A DNA stretch of 64,000 nucleotides from Diphasiastrum complanatum (lineage: Eukaryota; Streptophyta; Lycopodiopsida; Lycopodiales; Lycopodiaceae). A model generated the notes under the pieces. That model had not been told where the DNA came from and ran no database searches. It saw only the letters and a list, made by a program, of their open reading frames with translations. How positions within the stretch are numbered: position 1 is the first letter of the stretch; every line of letters starts with the position of its first letter. Shown here piece after piece: positions 48,271-60,382 of this stretch. The stretch lies in NCBI GenBank assembly GCA_029204225.1, contig CM055096.1:34425143-34489142 (forward strand), written 5' to 3'. The position numbers were made by a program, and so were the translations under genes.

Positions 48271-50340
48271 GCCTCAATTTGTCAAATATAAAAATGTAGC
48301 AAATATGATCAAACTAGTTGAATCTATTACATGCATAATGTATTTTAAAGGTACATGGTAAAAAAGGTAATTCTTCTTTCCCTATTATGTAATCCAGAAA
48401 ATTATTAGCAAATGTACATTTTATAATTATCATAGCATTCTTAGTGGTATTACTACTTTCCTCTAGAAAAGAGACAAAATCTGAACTAGATAATCTCTGT
48501 AAGGCCAAGCTCCTAACAAAATAGATGCACATGAAACAAGGATTATGTTGGGACTAATTCACTCCATTTACATATAAGTTGGTAGTAATTCAATTACGTT
48601 CATCAATGACATCCTTTAAATTGTTTCTTGTCATGCCATTACCGTGTAGCCATCTAGTCTTTTTTAAGAAGTTTGTTACAGCTTGCTTGTAAATTAGAGC
48701 ATGTTCTATAATGTAATCATGATCAACGTTCTGATAAATGGGCAAAAAATTTAGCCAATTTATACCATCCTTGGTAAAGTTTAAAAGCAACCTCATTAAT
48801 ATTGGATTAACGTAAGAGAATACGGTTTAGTCCTTTGTTCAGAGCATTTTTTAGAAATTTGCTTCTAATAATATTAGTATTCATAGAAATAACATGCCCA
48901 AATTTCTCATCAATAAACTCTTTACATCGTTTGGTATTGGAGTAGGTACAAGGAGGGATATCCTCAACATTGAACTCACAAAAAACTTGAAAGGAATTAT
49001 ACTATTCATGCTTCACATGGGAAAAAAGTCTAGCCAAACACAATTTGCTCAAAGATATCATCAATATGACCAAATATATTAAGTAATGTCTCGAAATAAA
49101 GCTATTTAACATTTATACTCTCAAAGCATCTATTGTAATAACGTAAATGCAAAAACATCTTTCCTTTATCTCTTTTAATCAGAAGTCATCGCCTACCAGT
49201 TGCACCAACCTCCAGTATTTTTATTTCTTCTATTTCTTTCTGCACATGGATCAATCACAGTAAAAGTTCAGCTTTCTGATAGGAAGATCTTCTTTGCCAC
49301 CACTGCTTTGCCCCTCATTGCCTTTACTAGGAAAATATTTTCTCTTATTGTTGTCACTGTCTAATACGACCGAACTTGGATTGTTCAGGTTGAAGGATCC
49401 TGTTTTTTTACTTGTATTCTGGAAGTATTTATCTTGTAAGGTAGAGAAACTAGGCTTTTTTAGGAAGCATTCAATTTCGTGGATATTCTCGGCATCGCCA
49501 AGCTGTGTTAGGCGTTTAACAATGGGATTAATGGAAAGTTCAATGGCAACATCATTCATGTGTTGTCTGATATAAAGAAAGGCAGTTGGCCTTTAACGAC
49601 ACTCTAGCAGGTTTATGCAACCAAAGAAAAAATACATCTAGTTGGTTTTGTAGAGAGGCACCAGGGAAGAACTTGGCAAAGTTATTCATCATAAACCAGA
49701 TTGCGCAGTCAAACCATATAATCGAAGAGTTGTTTTTATACTTATCACCACATCTACACTTAAAGAAATGTCTTTTCCAGTTCCAGATTCTGGCAAGCTG
49801 TATAAAGTCTTACAGTAAAGAGTATCATAAAGCGAAGCAAGTTTTAGGACACCCAGCTATTACCTGCCACCATCCCACAAAACACAACCGCACGAGTTAT
49901 TACGTGAGCAAGAGAGGCGTCATAGCTGAGCATAAGTTGTTATCCATGTCCAAAACAAGATTCACTATCTTATCAGCTCGAATGCAAATAAAAAAAATAC
50001 GTCCAATCTTCCCTATCATGAAATATATTCTTAGCAATATTTCTACCCTATAACGTAACCGTATCAGGGTAGAAGCCTGATCAGTGCAAGAGCAAAAAAA
50101 ATGTATTAAGTTCATATTAACATTCAACACATAAGAAGCTATCTTGCAATATGCAGTTAAAAAGAGACTTGACTTTGGCTTCAATGCAAGATACTAGAGC
50201 AGATCCGTGCCATGCTAGCCCCAAGGACCTCCCAAACAGACTGTTGGGAGTCCAAACATCATTTGGCTTGGGCAAGTCCATGCCATACAAGCCTATCAAG
50301 GTCAAACCCTATACAAGTCTATAGCTTACTTACAATAACC
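48271..50340. other. AT-rich interval with unrecognised open frames
   Basis: On the - strand, 49,559-49,251 encodes a 102-residue hydrophilic sequence (MNDVAIELSINPIVKRLTQL ... ending KLNFYCD), and 48,796-48,590 and 50,184-49,900 hold others. Their spacing hints at a decayed larger protein gene on the - strand, but I recognise no transposase, gag or host domain. No LTR or inverted-repeat ends were found. Confidence 0.3.
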
Positions 50341-50649
50341 GCTTTTTAAGCAATGTAAATCCTAACCCTGCTATTAGTTTAGCACATCCAAAAAATAGAA
50401 AGATCACTTTGGTTATCAATGTGCTCACAGCCGATACTTTTTAGTATTATCTCACACAACCTCTTCAAGCTATAACCTGAGACATTCATTGTTAGAAGAT
50501 TTTGATGAAGATTCTTCTAACGGATGATTTTGGTAAAGATTTTTCTAACAAATTACAAGATATTTATGTGAGCTATGGTGAGACTGTATCATTCAATTCG
50601 AATATGGAGGAATCAAAACTTCGAAAGAGGATTTTACCATTGCTCCACT
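50341..50649. other. Left remainder of an interrupted element
   Basis: This should be contiguous with 55,241 onward before insertion of Copia E, because the 5-bp CCACT is duplicated across that insertion. It would then belong to the interior of the - strand element whose LTR is at 55,324-56,456. No coding motif is recognisable. Confidence 0.4.
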
Positions 50650-51627
50650 TGTTGGGGTGCTCTCGAATAGATTAGATGCGGAAGAAGAGACACGACTCCA
50701 ACATAGAGAAATTTACAAGATCTTTATCAAAACTACAATATCAATATTGACTTAGATCGAATGGAGGAATGTCTTGGTAGGTGTCAGAGACGACCATGAA
50801 GGGAGCGAATAATTAGGCGTCTAAAACAACCATGCTTCCTTCAAGATTAGACATTCCGAATTGAGTGAGTGTCAATAGAGAAAGAAAACTATCAAAGAGC
50901 ATTCGTAGTGCAATACACATAAGAAGAATAGAGTCTGAATTAATGGGTTGTGAGTACAACGATCAAATCACAATCTTGTGCCCAAGAATGGTTCACAATA
51001 ATGGTGCACTATAATGTGTAGTGATCTTACTTGACTAGTTACAAATTAAATAATTATCTCTATCTTTTGAATGGCTTTCACTCTTTCTAAGATCTCTGAT
51101 CTTATGGAATCAGGTAATTGAGACACAATGGAGTTCACGCAAGAACTCTAACTCTTTTCCACTTGTATGTATATTCATCACATATTGTCTCATCATCGTT
51201 TACGTGATTTGCCATTATGTATATATGTACATGGAGCAGTTACATGACTACGTGGGCAACGAGCATGAAATAGTGCAGTTACTGAAAAAGTGAACTGTGA
51301 CGTGGTATGCGTTTGGACAGGGCAGTGTGGATGACGTGGATCTCGAACTCGAAGACTTTGAGTTCATAGGTGATCGAAGAGGATGTAGTCGAACTCAGTG
51401 TGGATGACGTGGATCTCGAACTCGAAGTGTTCGTCGTCGATCCCGCTTCTTCTCCAGTTGATTAAAGCACAAACGTTTCACTTCAGAGAGTAAAACTGCA
51501 AAGCTGTCATAGAGAAGAGAGAGTGTGTGTGTATTTACATAATGTATTGTTGCTTAGGACGAACTTGAATGATTTGTGTTATGATGACACAAATTTTGGT
51601 GAGTTGGAGTAATGCTTAATTCCAACA
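50650..51627 (-). repeat. 3' LTR of Copia E
   Basis: 978 bp from TGTTGGGGTGC to AATTCCAACA on the + strand, with a polypurine tract (TTAAAGGGGGG on the - strand) at its right. Its last 260 bp match 54,968-55,240. A 45-bp segment with GTGTGGATGACGTGGATCTC is duplicated in tandem near 51,325-51,425. Confidence 0.88.
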
Positions 51628-54110
51628 CCCCCCTTTAAGCTTAACTCCTAGGATCCTAAATGAAATTGAGCAAGCTACATAATGTAACCTGCTTTTCTCT
51701 TGACAGAGGCTTAGTCAAGATATCAGCCAACATACTGGTCGTAGGATAGTAACTTAATTCGACATTCTTATTCTAAACTTTCTCTCTAAGAAAATGAAAT
51801 TGGACTTCAATATGTTTAGTTCTAGAGTGACTTCGTGGATTCAGAGATAGAGCAATGCGGCTCTGATTGTCGCAATAGAGTATACTCGGACTTATTTAAA
51901 CGATCATAAGATCCTGAAGCAATCTTTTGAGCCAGATGATTTTCTTCACTACAGAGGTAGCTGTGACATATTATGATTATGTGGAGGACAAAGAAATGAA
52001 TTGTTCCATGAAATGGGTCCTCCTGCTAGAAAGCAAAGATAGCCATAAGTGGATTTTCTTGTGTCCACATTACCAGCCCAATCAGAGTCAAAATAAGTAA
52101 GTAATGTCAAAGTTGCATCCTCTGTATTTCCATTATAACACAAAGCATAATGCTTAGTGGCTTGAATGTATCTTAGTACTCTGAGTAGAGCCTTCTAGTG
52201 AGGTAGGCCAGGATTGGGGGACATAAACTGTGACAATGTGCTGACCATAAATGCTAGATCATGTCTGGTGCAGACCATGGCTTACATTATTAATCCTACT
52301 ACTATCGACTGATAGGGGTATTTGCATATCTCTTTCTTCTCTGCATCAGTTTTCGAACACATATCCTTTGACAATTTGAATCCTGGGTCCATGGGCAAGT
52401 CTATCGACCTGCAGTTTTCCATGCCATACTTGTAGAGTACACTGGTTAGATACCTTTCTTGATTTAGTATGATACTTTTCCTTGCTTTGTCTCTGTTTAT
52501 CTCAATTCTCAGAAGTAGTTCATAGGGCCTGAATTAGTCATTTTGAATTTCTTCGACACAAGGTTCTTCGTCTCATGAAGTAGTTGATTCGAATTGCTGA
52601 TGATCAGTGAGTCAACATATAGAGCTATTATGACATAGAGCCTCTATGTTTGAGATAAACATTAGAGTCAGCAGAGTTCGGGATGAAGTCATGCTGCAAC
52701 AAGAATCGATTGATTCTATCAAATCAAGCCCTTGGAGCTTGCTTTAGCCCGTAGAGAGCTTTATGTAGCTTACATACTTTGTGTTCTTGGCCTTGAAGGA
52801 TGCAACCTTCAGGTTGACATAAGTTTGTTCGTATCCTTTGATGACTAGACGAGCTTTCCCTCTGGTTGTCGAACCATCTGGATTGAGCTTCAGCTTGAAG
52901 ATCCACTTGGTGTCGATGATCTTTGCATCTACAGGAGCTTCGACAAGATGCCAGGTCTTGTTCTTCATCAATGAATTATACTCAGCATGCATGGCAGAAC
53001 GCCAGGTCTGCATTTGAGCTTGACAATGCTTTTGTTATTGAAGTGGGTTCATCATAGTTAATGAATTCCTGAGGGACAAAACGATCAGGTTCTTGTCAAT
53101 GTCTTGCAGATCTTCGAACAATAGTCGGTTGCTGAGATGATAATTTTCCTCGCTGTGTGACAGGAATATCTTCGATGTCCGTCGGAACAGTCGTAGGTCA
53201 AGGCCTGTCGATGGTGATGGGAGTCGTTGGGACGAACTCTTGCATTGGCTGCTTCTGCTTGAAGTTGAAAAATTTATCTTAAGGAAGACAACATCTCGAC
53301 CAACTGAGATTCGGCTCGATTCGACATCAAAAATTCTATATGCCTTGTGTGATGTCGAGTATCCAATGAAGGTACTCGTGCAGCTAACACGGTCAAGCTT
53401 CTTTCTTAAGTCAGAGGGGATGTGTACATAGCAAAGACAGCCAAATACTTGGAGGTGTCGTAGACTCAGTTAGTAGCCATAGAAGGCTTCAAAGAGAGTT
53501 ATTGAGTCGATTACTTTGGTACTCAAATAGTTCTATAGATAGAAAGCTGTTGAAATAGCTTCAGCCCAAAAAAAATTTGGTGAGCTAAGCATTAGACATC
53601 ATCAATCGTGTTGCATTTAGCAATGTTTAGTTCTTCCTTTCGGCTACTCCATTCTGTTGTAGCGTGTAGCTGGTGGTGAACTGATGATGAATGCCAAATG
53701 ATGCCAGATAGTCAAACATTTAATTTGACATAAACTCTCCACCGCTGTCAATACGAAGTGTTTTGAGTCATTGACCAGTCTGTGTCTCAACAAACTGTTT
53801 GAAGTCTTTGAAACAGTTAAATTCCTCTGACTTGTTCTTGATGAACATAATGCTGGTGAATCTAGAATAATTATCAATAAAAGTGATGAAATATAGTGCA
53901 AAACTCATAGAAGGAATATTCCTAGGCCCGCACAAATCACTATGTATTAATTCTAGAATGGACTTAGCTCTAGTGGCTTGTCCCTTTGGGAATCTTGATC
54001 TAGGCTATTTGCCTAGTAGGCACATCTCACAGACATGTCGTATGTCAGTGGAGTCACCATTAAAGTTTAAGTCCTTGATCGTAGAATTATGATGCATATA
54101 AAAGATTGAT
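51628..54110 (-). pseudogene. Copia E integrase, reverse transcriptase and RNase H
   Basis: On the - strand, integrase is read from about 54,055 (CEMCLLGKQPRSRFPK, LIHSDLCGP, FIDNYSRF, then LKTLRIDSGGEF). Reverse transcriptase begins near 53,010 (WRSAMHAEYNSLMKNKTWHL, DTKWIFKLKLNPDGST, ARLVIKGYEQ) and jumps, with an internal loss, to CKLHKALYGLKQAPRA near 52,740; the YVDD block is not readable. RNase H shows YFDSDWAGNVDTRKSTYGY near 52,100 and ADILTKPLSREK near 51,720. More than ten stops or shifts. Confidence 0.85.
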
Positions 54111-54139
54111 CTCATGTTTAGATGTCCTAATCTTTGATG

Positions 54140-54850
54140 TCATAATTGGGCATTTGAAGTATTCACATTTGTGAAAAGTGCATATTTGTGACCCAGAATG
54201 TACAAAGTACCTTCTATGTTTGCAGAGAAGATTTTTTTATCATGCTTGTCTCCCAGAATGGTACACTGCTTTGAATCGAACGAGGCTTTGCAGCCCTGAT
54301 CAATAAACTTGTTGACTGACAATAAATTTTTGGTCAGTTTGGGTACGTATAGTACATCCTTGAGCAAGGTCAGCTTACCAATAGGAAGATAGAGACGTAT
54401 AGATCCTTTGCCTCCAATCTGTAGTGCACTTGAGTCACCCAAGTAGACATGCTTCAAATCTGTTGGTGTGAGGTCTTCGAATAAGGACTTACATGTTGTC
54501 ATGGGATGAGAAGCACCAGAATCGAGATACCAATCCATTGTATCTCTGATGGGTCAATCTTGTATCATTAGCAGAGTTGGTTCATCTTGAGAGGTTCTGA
54601 CAGAATCAAATCCTCTGTCCTGTTGCATCTTCTTCTTGGCTTCGTTATGCTTGAGAACTCGACAATTCTTGACGTCGTGGTTGGTTCTTTTGTAATACTT
54701 GCAGAAGAGTCTGGTCTTAGGCGAACTGTTGCTTATTCGAATAGAGAGCAACTGTCTTCGTATTCGACATGGATAAACTTTTCTTTCTTACTTCTTTCTA
54801 CAATAGGTTTGTTGTCACCTTTTGGAGAGATATGTCAGGAGTATTATTGA
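54140..54850 (-). pseudogene. Copia E zinc-knuckle remnant and protease
   Basis: The gag tail keeps a damaged knuckle (FCKYYKRTNHDVKNC): the second Cys of the CCHC pattern is Tyr. The protease starts at 54,538 with WYLDSGASHPMTTC, the D-S-G-A active site, and continues through VLYVPKLTKNLLSVNKF into the pre-integrase region. A stop separates the two parts. Upstream gag is deleted up to the LTR remnant at 54,968. Confidence 0.85.
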
Positions 54851-54967
54851 GTAGCAATACTAAATTGCCGTAAGAGGGAGGAAGGCGAGACATGTTAGCA
54901 TCTTCGTCTGATATTGGCAAACCTACTATAGCTACTTAACTAATTGAGTAGTTGTTTGAAATTCGCA

Positions 54968-55240
54968 GGTGATCGAAGATGATGTAGTCGAACTCAGTGT
55001 GGATGACGTGGATCTCAAACTCGAAGTGTTCATCGTTGACCCTACTTCTGCTCCAGTTGATTATTGCACAGACGTTCCACTTCAGAGAGTAAGACTACAA
55101 AGTTGTCGTAGAGAAGAGAGAGTATGTGTATTTACATAATGTGCTGGTGCTCAGGACGAACTCGAATGATTCGTGTTCGGATGACATGAATTTTGGTGAT
55201 TCGAATTTTAGTGAGTTGGAGTGATGCTTAATTCCAACAC
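54968..55240 (-). repeat. Truncated 5' LTR of Copia E
   Basis: About 273 bp matching the inner-right part of the 3' LTR, ending AATTCCAACA and followed by the target duplication CCACT. The other 700 bp of LTR and the primer site are missing. Confidence 0.87.
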
Positions 55241-55306
55241 CACTCACAACACATTCAAAAGCTAAAGAGAGTGCATTAACTGTTGGTTCGTTAAATGGAA
55301 ATTATC

Positions 55307-56456
55307 AGCTCTGATACCAACTTTGTTGGTGTAATGGAAGCTCCTGAACGAAGTCCCAACCAACAAGAGAAAGAAAATGAATACTATGATCATGAAAGAA
55401 CAATCATAATTGTATTTAATAGGATCATGAATTACTTGGAAAACGGAGGTTGTGAGTTGTTCTTTTGTGTTGGAAAAAAACTATCAGTGTAGGAGTCTCA
55501 GACTGCCATGAAAGAGAGATTGCAAAAATGATTAGGCATCTGAGACAGCCATGCGATTCTCTAATCCTGATAATTTGATTAAGAAGAGAATGTAGAAATA
55601 ATTTAGGCGTTAGAGACAACCATACATTTCTCTTTATGCTAATGTTTCCGTAAGAGGAGTGAGAGTTAATTTCATTCAACAAGAATGCAAAAAGGGGTGT
55701 AGAACAGTAGCAAATTTGTATAATAAAGTTATAGTAACAACGATCAGACCACAATACAATTGCGTTGGTAAGCGTGTGATCCTAATTACAAATTCAAAGC
55801 AATTGCTAAAGTTTTGAATATATATATATCTCTCTCTCTCTATAATCACTAACTCTTAGGAGTCAGCTATTGAAAGACTCATTCTGGTTGTTTAATCTCT
55901 GTCAACAGATCATCCTCTGATGCTAATCTCTGATCTATCAGATGTGTGCTATCTTCAATCGCTCATTTACATTAGTAGCAACTAGAAGGTCTTGCATTAT
56001 TCTAGCTTTACATTTACAAGATCTCTTAACAGCTGATTAACTGACTAATTAGAATAGTTGTTATTGGAGCGTGAAGACATAGATAGTCGTGAGGAATCCT
56101 GTGAATTTTTGCAGAGTGTCGGATTTTTTTTTCCTGTGTAGAAACCCATGTAAAACTGCAGTGTCGGATTTTTCGCCTTTTGTCGCCTGTCAGAAACTGC
56201 ATGTAAAAATGCAGTGTCACATTTTTCCCATTTCTTGAAGTGTTTAAAATGGCCTAAAAACTGAGTAACACAAGTGTCACAAAAATAAAGATGACAATGT
56301 CAGGTATTTCGCCTGTCAAAAATTGTGAGAAAAAATGCAGATTGTAGCGACAATTAGACTAAAAATGCAAATTGTTGAAAAACAGTTCAACAAGTTTCAT
56401 TTGAGAGAAGGAAGGAGGGCAGTTAGAAAGAGTAGGAGTAAGAATAAATTCCAACA
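55307..56456 (-). repeat. 5' LTR and primer site of an outer - strand LTR element
   Basis: AGCTCTGATACCA at 55,307-55,319 is the reverse complement of an initiator Met-tRNA primer site; the LTR runs from TGTTGGTGTAATGG (55,324) to AATTCCAACA (56,456), about 1.13 kb. A TATA-rich stretch with CT repeats (55,817-55,845) may be its promoter. It shows patchy similarity to the Copia E 3' LTR (for example TTAGGCGT..AGACAACCAT), so the two are related families. Its interior was entered by Copia E 80 bp from the LTR. Confidence 0.75.
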
Positions 56457-57806
56457 GAAATTCTGTCAAATGAGCTAGCAGGGAAAGTTGGTTTCTCCTC
56501 ACCAAATTGGTATGAAGAAAATTCAACCTTTGATCTTATAGCAAGTGCCAAAAGTGCCCAACGAATATCGCATGTTATCATGCCACTGAACTACATCAAG
56601 GAATGTTGACGAACAACCAAAAAGGAATTCCAGAATCTAGATTCACCAAGAATGCCAATATCAGAAGGTCAACAAGTTGCAGACCGGCCAATGAGCATAA
56701 ACAAAGCCCAGTGCCTCCCCAACAGATCTTATAGCGACGAGAATAACAATTTTCCTTGAAGATCGAGTTCATACGCCAAAGAACCAATTCTACGTACAAT
56801 TCTGAAAGGTCCACAATAACGGGTAGACAACTTATAATGCTTCCTTGCATGTAATGTGTTAGAATCTTTTGGAATCCTAAGATATACCCACTCATCAACT
56901 TTAAAATTTCTTGGAGATCTCTTAAGATCGGTATAGTGTTTAGCTCTATCCTGAGCACTTCGGATACTATCCTTAGCCACTTGCAACATTTCTTGCATAT
57001 CATGCAAAAAATCAGCAACTTTTTGGATCTTAATAGACTTCGTCTCAACATTTACTAGAGATCTAGGTTGAAAACCGTACATAAGCATAAAAGGACTGTA
57101 ACCTATAGCAGAATGTTTTCTACTATTATATGCAAACTCAACCAGTGGGAGATAATCTTTCCAATGAGATTGCCTTGAGAAACATACGTCCTCAAAATAT
57201 CTTTTATAGTTTGATTAGTCCTTTATGTCTGGCCATCTGATTCAGGATGATCAGAAGAACTTAAACTCAAAGAAGTTTCCAGTTTATGGAATATTGCTGA
57301 CCAAAAGTGACCTGTGAACTTAGGATCTCTATCATTAACAATGTCACTTGGTAGATCATACAACCGAAATATATCTGGGCTAAATCAGAAGCCTTTATAG
57401 TTGACTTGACTGGTATAAATGGTATGAATGCAGCTAACTTAGTTAACCGATCCACTACAACCCAAATAGATTCATTTTGCCATTGGGTCTTTGAAAGTCC
57501 AACTACAAAATCCATAGATATGCTTTCCCATTTCTTATCTGGGATATCTAACGGATGCAACAAACCACCAGCCTTTGCTAGTTGACAGGGTTTGCATTTA
57601 ACAATATATGACTCGACATATGGCTTGAGCTTTGGCCAATAAAATTCTCTTTTAACCAAGTCAAGAGTCCTGTGTATACCGGGATGTCCTGCACAGGGTA
57701 TGCCATGACATTCAAACAAAATCTTACGTTTGAGCTCATCATCCCCAAGTACACAAACTTTCTCATTCCGAAATAGTAATCCATCTCGAATGGTAAACTG
57801 TTCCAC
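56457..57806 (-). pseudogene. Ty3/gypsy integrase, interrupted
   Basis: The - strand frame from 57,806 (IRDGLLFRNEKVCVLGDDEL) has the HHCC zinc region (HGIPCAGHPGIHRTLDLVKR ... CKPCQLAKAG) and the catalytic blocks SMDFVVGLSK and VVVDRLTKLAAF. Frameshifts follow near 57,350; the Glu block HPESDGQT is readable near 57,240. The C-terminal domain (LMYGFQPRSLV, DRAKHYTDLKRSPRNFKVDE, YCGPFRIVRRIGSLAYELDL) ends near 56,730. The element is cut at 56,456 by the LTR of the neighbouring element. Gypsy rather than Copia is shown by the integrase type and by RNase H lying before integrase. Confidence 0.87.
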
Positions 57807-58435
57807 AATCTTCTTATCTTTCTAAGTTAGTTGAGTCCCATGTGTTTCTGACTCAACAATGTCCACATTTCTTCCGGCCTGAACAATTTTCCAAATGTGA
57901 CCAAAATGGAAATCTGATTCAAATTTTCCTCTTAGCGAAAGATATATTTATCCGTAGAAGTCTGGGTGAATGACAACTCGTTCAGTTCACCGATTTGACT
58001 AAGAGCATCTGCAACTTGATTAAAGCTGCCTCTAATGTAACGGATTTCATGATCGGATTCTTGCATCAATTCAGCCCATCGAGCTTTTCTCCCCTGAAGA
58101 TCATGTTGATTACAAAAATACTTAAGAGGCTACTGGTCCATATACACCATAGACTTACTACCATACAAGTAGTGTCTCCAGGTTTTAAGTGCATGGATTA
58201 CAGCAAACAATTCCTTTCCTGCGTAGTATAACGCAACTGAGGACCAATCAAACGCTAGTGGCCTATCCATTTGTAATAGAACCGGTCCAACTGCAACATC
58301 ACTTGCGTCCATTTTCACGACGTAAGGTAAATCTGGATATGCAATTTGTAACACGGGAGCTGAAACAATCATTGTTTTAAGTTTCTCAGAACATTGATTC
58401 AATTCCTCGTTCCAAACAACAGGCGAAGTAGGGTG
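57807..58435 (-). pseudogene. Ty3/gypsy reverse-transcriptase connection and RNase H
   Basis: From about 58,435 the - strand reads VVWNEELNQCSEKLKTMIVS, APVLQIAYPDLPYVVKMDAS (the connection and first RNase H Asp), LYYAGKELFAVIHALKTWRH, then QPLKYFCNQHDLQGRKARWA and DHEIRYIRGSFNQVADALS. The polymerase core with its YxDD site and the protease are missing: gag is joined directly to the connection near 58,435. Confidence 0.85.
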
Positions 58436-59011
58436 ATTCCTCTTTTTATTTTTATTAACAATTCCTTTTGCAATCCGAAATGCATCCTCGAGGTTTTGAA
58501 GCACATTTCACCTGCATTCGTTCTGATAGTCGGCTGGCAAACCTAGGACAAATTGCCAAAGTGCCAATTTCGCATTGAATGATGGAACCCAATTCCATAG
58601 GTGCATGAATTCCTGGATATAAGAGTCTAAACTCTTTGTACCCATCTTGCAGTTCACGAACTTCAGGTAGTAGTCCACATCATCAACAACTACAAAAGCT
58701 TTCTTGAAAACTTTTGCAAACGCCACCCAAGTAGTTGGCTTCACCAGTAAATCTTGCCAACACGATGACGCTTTGCTGTGTAAAAACAACACAACATTTT
58801 CAATTTTCTTCTCATCCGCATAAACCTCCGGCTGAAATCCGAGATTGGGTGAAGACATCAATTTGACTTGATTCAACAAAACCTCCATTTGTTGATCTCT
58901 CATCTGATTACGATTATTCATATCATTGAGCGCCGTACTCAACTGCTGACAAATCACCATATAAGACGGCGCACCTGGATTCGCAACTTGATTTGAAGTT
59001 TCTTCGGCCAT
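58436..59011 (-). pseudogene. Ty3/gypsy gag N-terminal and central region
   Basis: From ATG 59,011 (MAEETSNQVANPGAPSYMVI) a 167-codon frame shows the retrotransposon-gag pattern (SKASSCWQDLLVKPTTWVAF, SLDSYIQEFMHLWNWVPS, FVLGLPADYQNECR). After one stop it continues QNLEDAFRIAKGIVN and then is fused to the RNase H connection. The zinc knuckle is lost in the deletion. Confidence 0.8.
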
Positions 59012-59810
59012 CTCGATATATCTATCCTAAAAATTACTAAATTTAGTTAATATCAGATTAACTCATAGTGAAGTATAGTTGACTAAAAATCTGATTGACT
59101 CCAACATGGTCAAATCACTATTTTTAGTCAATTTCATAGATATTACAAGAAACTGGAAAAAACTAAAAATTTTGAGTTTTCGCACTGTTAATTTTTTTTA
59201 AGATTTTTCACGTTTTCTAAAAATTCATAAAAAACCACTGTTAACTATTAAGCAATCGAAATCAAAAATTCGATTTACTGTTCGATTCTTAATTTTACTT
59301 CATTAATGTCCATTAGGCATGCAAGACATGCGACATCTTCACATTTACGAAATTTTACGTCAAATCAAGTTCTACGAAAATTGTCAGCTATAAAACCCAA
59401 TTTTGCATCTAACAGTTAGAGTACATGCGTATAACCACTCAAAACAGATCTAAACCACTCATGCATGTCAGAATCAATCTGAGAATCTGTCAGAAATGGT
59501 GAACTCCTGCAACTTTGCCACAACACGAACACGAAGCGAAGGTCGTCGAACGAGAACAAATCGAGAAAGTCAACGTCCCTTGACTCGAAGGACGAACGAT
59601 TCGCGAATCGTAAACATACCTTCAGGACCGCAAACCGCAAACCGCAAAGGGACGCAAAACGAAAGGTTACGAAAGAAACGAAAAGAACGAAAGCAAACGA
59701 ATGAAACGAAACAAATGAAGGGGAACCTTTCGCGTTGCCAGCTGGCAGCTCAACGGGCTTGGAGTCGTAAACTTCACGCCCAAGTGAAACGAGTGGCAAC
59801 GACGGAGAGT
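59012..59810. other. No recognised gene; gypsy leader and flank of the last Copia
   Basis: AT-rich at the left (possible gypsy leader), then from about 59,490 a segment with many CGAA/CGAAC motifs. Open frames here reflect that composition. No primer site for the gypsy element was identified. Confidence 0.3.
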
Positions 59811-60317
59811 AACTGATTAGTTGATTAGCGTTAACTAGTCTTGTGAATTCTGCGTTTAGCCATCTTGTAAACTCCACATTGTGGGAATATAAACTATCCT
59901 TTCTGATTCATACAGAAAGAAGAGAATAGATAGAATTTTTGTAAGAGACAGAGAGAGAGACGTAGCGAGTAGAGCAGAAAAAAAACTAAAGAGCTGTGCA
60001 TGAAAGTCTGCCAACGAGCAGAACATAACGAAAGCGTAGAGTGTCATTCCGCCAACGAGCGAGACACTAACGATCTCGTTCTAAAATTAAACTGATAAGA
60101 CAATCACTCTATTTCGTGCATCTCCTTGTCTTGTGCTGTATATCTTGATTGCTAGAATGAAATGTGTTCTGTGATGTGCAATTGCGTGTCTAGGTTCCTG
60201 TGAAGCTTCCGCGCAAAAAAAAATTCAAAGACACAAAATCGTTCGCGAATATGAAAATGAAAACGAAAAAGAAACAGTTTCGCTTTCGTGACACCGAACA
60301 GTTTCACTTCCGCGACA
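59811..60317 (+). repeat. Probable 5' LTR of Copia F (left end uncertain)
   Basis: The right end CGCGACA abuts the primer site at 60,318. A TATA box (TATAAA, about 59,888) precedes a pyrimidine/purine-rich leader. A plausible left end is TGATTAGTTGATTAGCG near 59,812, but no second LTR is in the window to confirm it. Confidence 0.55.
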
Positions 60318-60330
60318 TGGTATCAGAGCT
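60318..60330 (+). promoter_or_regulatory. Primer-binding site, Copia F
   Basis: TGGTATCAGAGCT, complementary to the initiator Met-tRNA 3' end, directly follows the LTR end. Confidence 0.93.
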
Positions 60331-60382
60331 TCCAGGTTTTCACTACTATTATCCCAACATTGATTCTTCCAGACAACATAAT

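Larger units (their letters stand above)
50650..55240 (-). mobile_element. Copia E, - strand, with exact 5-bp target duplication and deleted 5' part
   Basis: The element is flanked by CCACT on both sides (50,645-50,649 and 55,241-55,245). The left (3') LTR is 50,650-51,627; of the right (5') LTR only about 273 bp remain (54,968-55,240), and the primer site and most of gag are deleted, with the break directly next to sequence near the zinc knuckle. Protease, integrase, reverse transcriptase and RNase H motifs follow in Copia order leftward, with many stops. It is inserted in the leader of another - strand LTR element. Confidence 0.9.
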
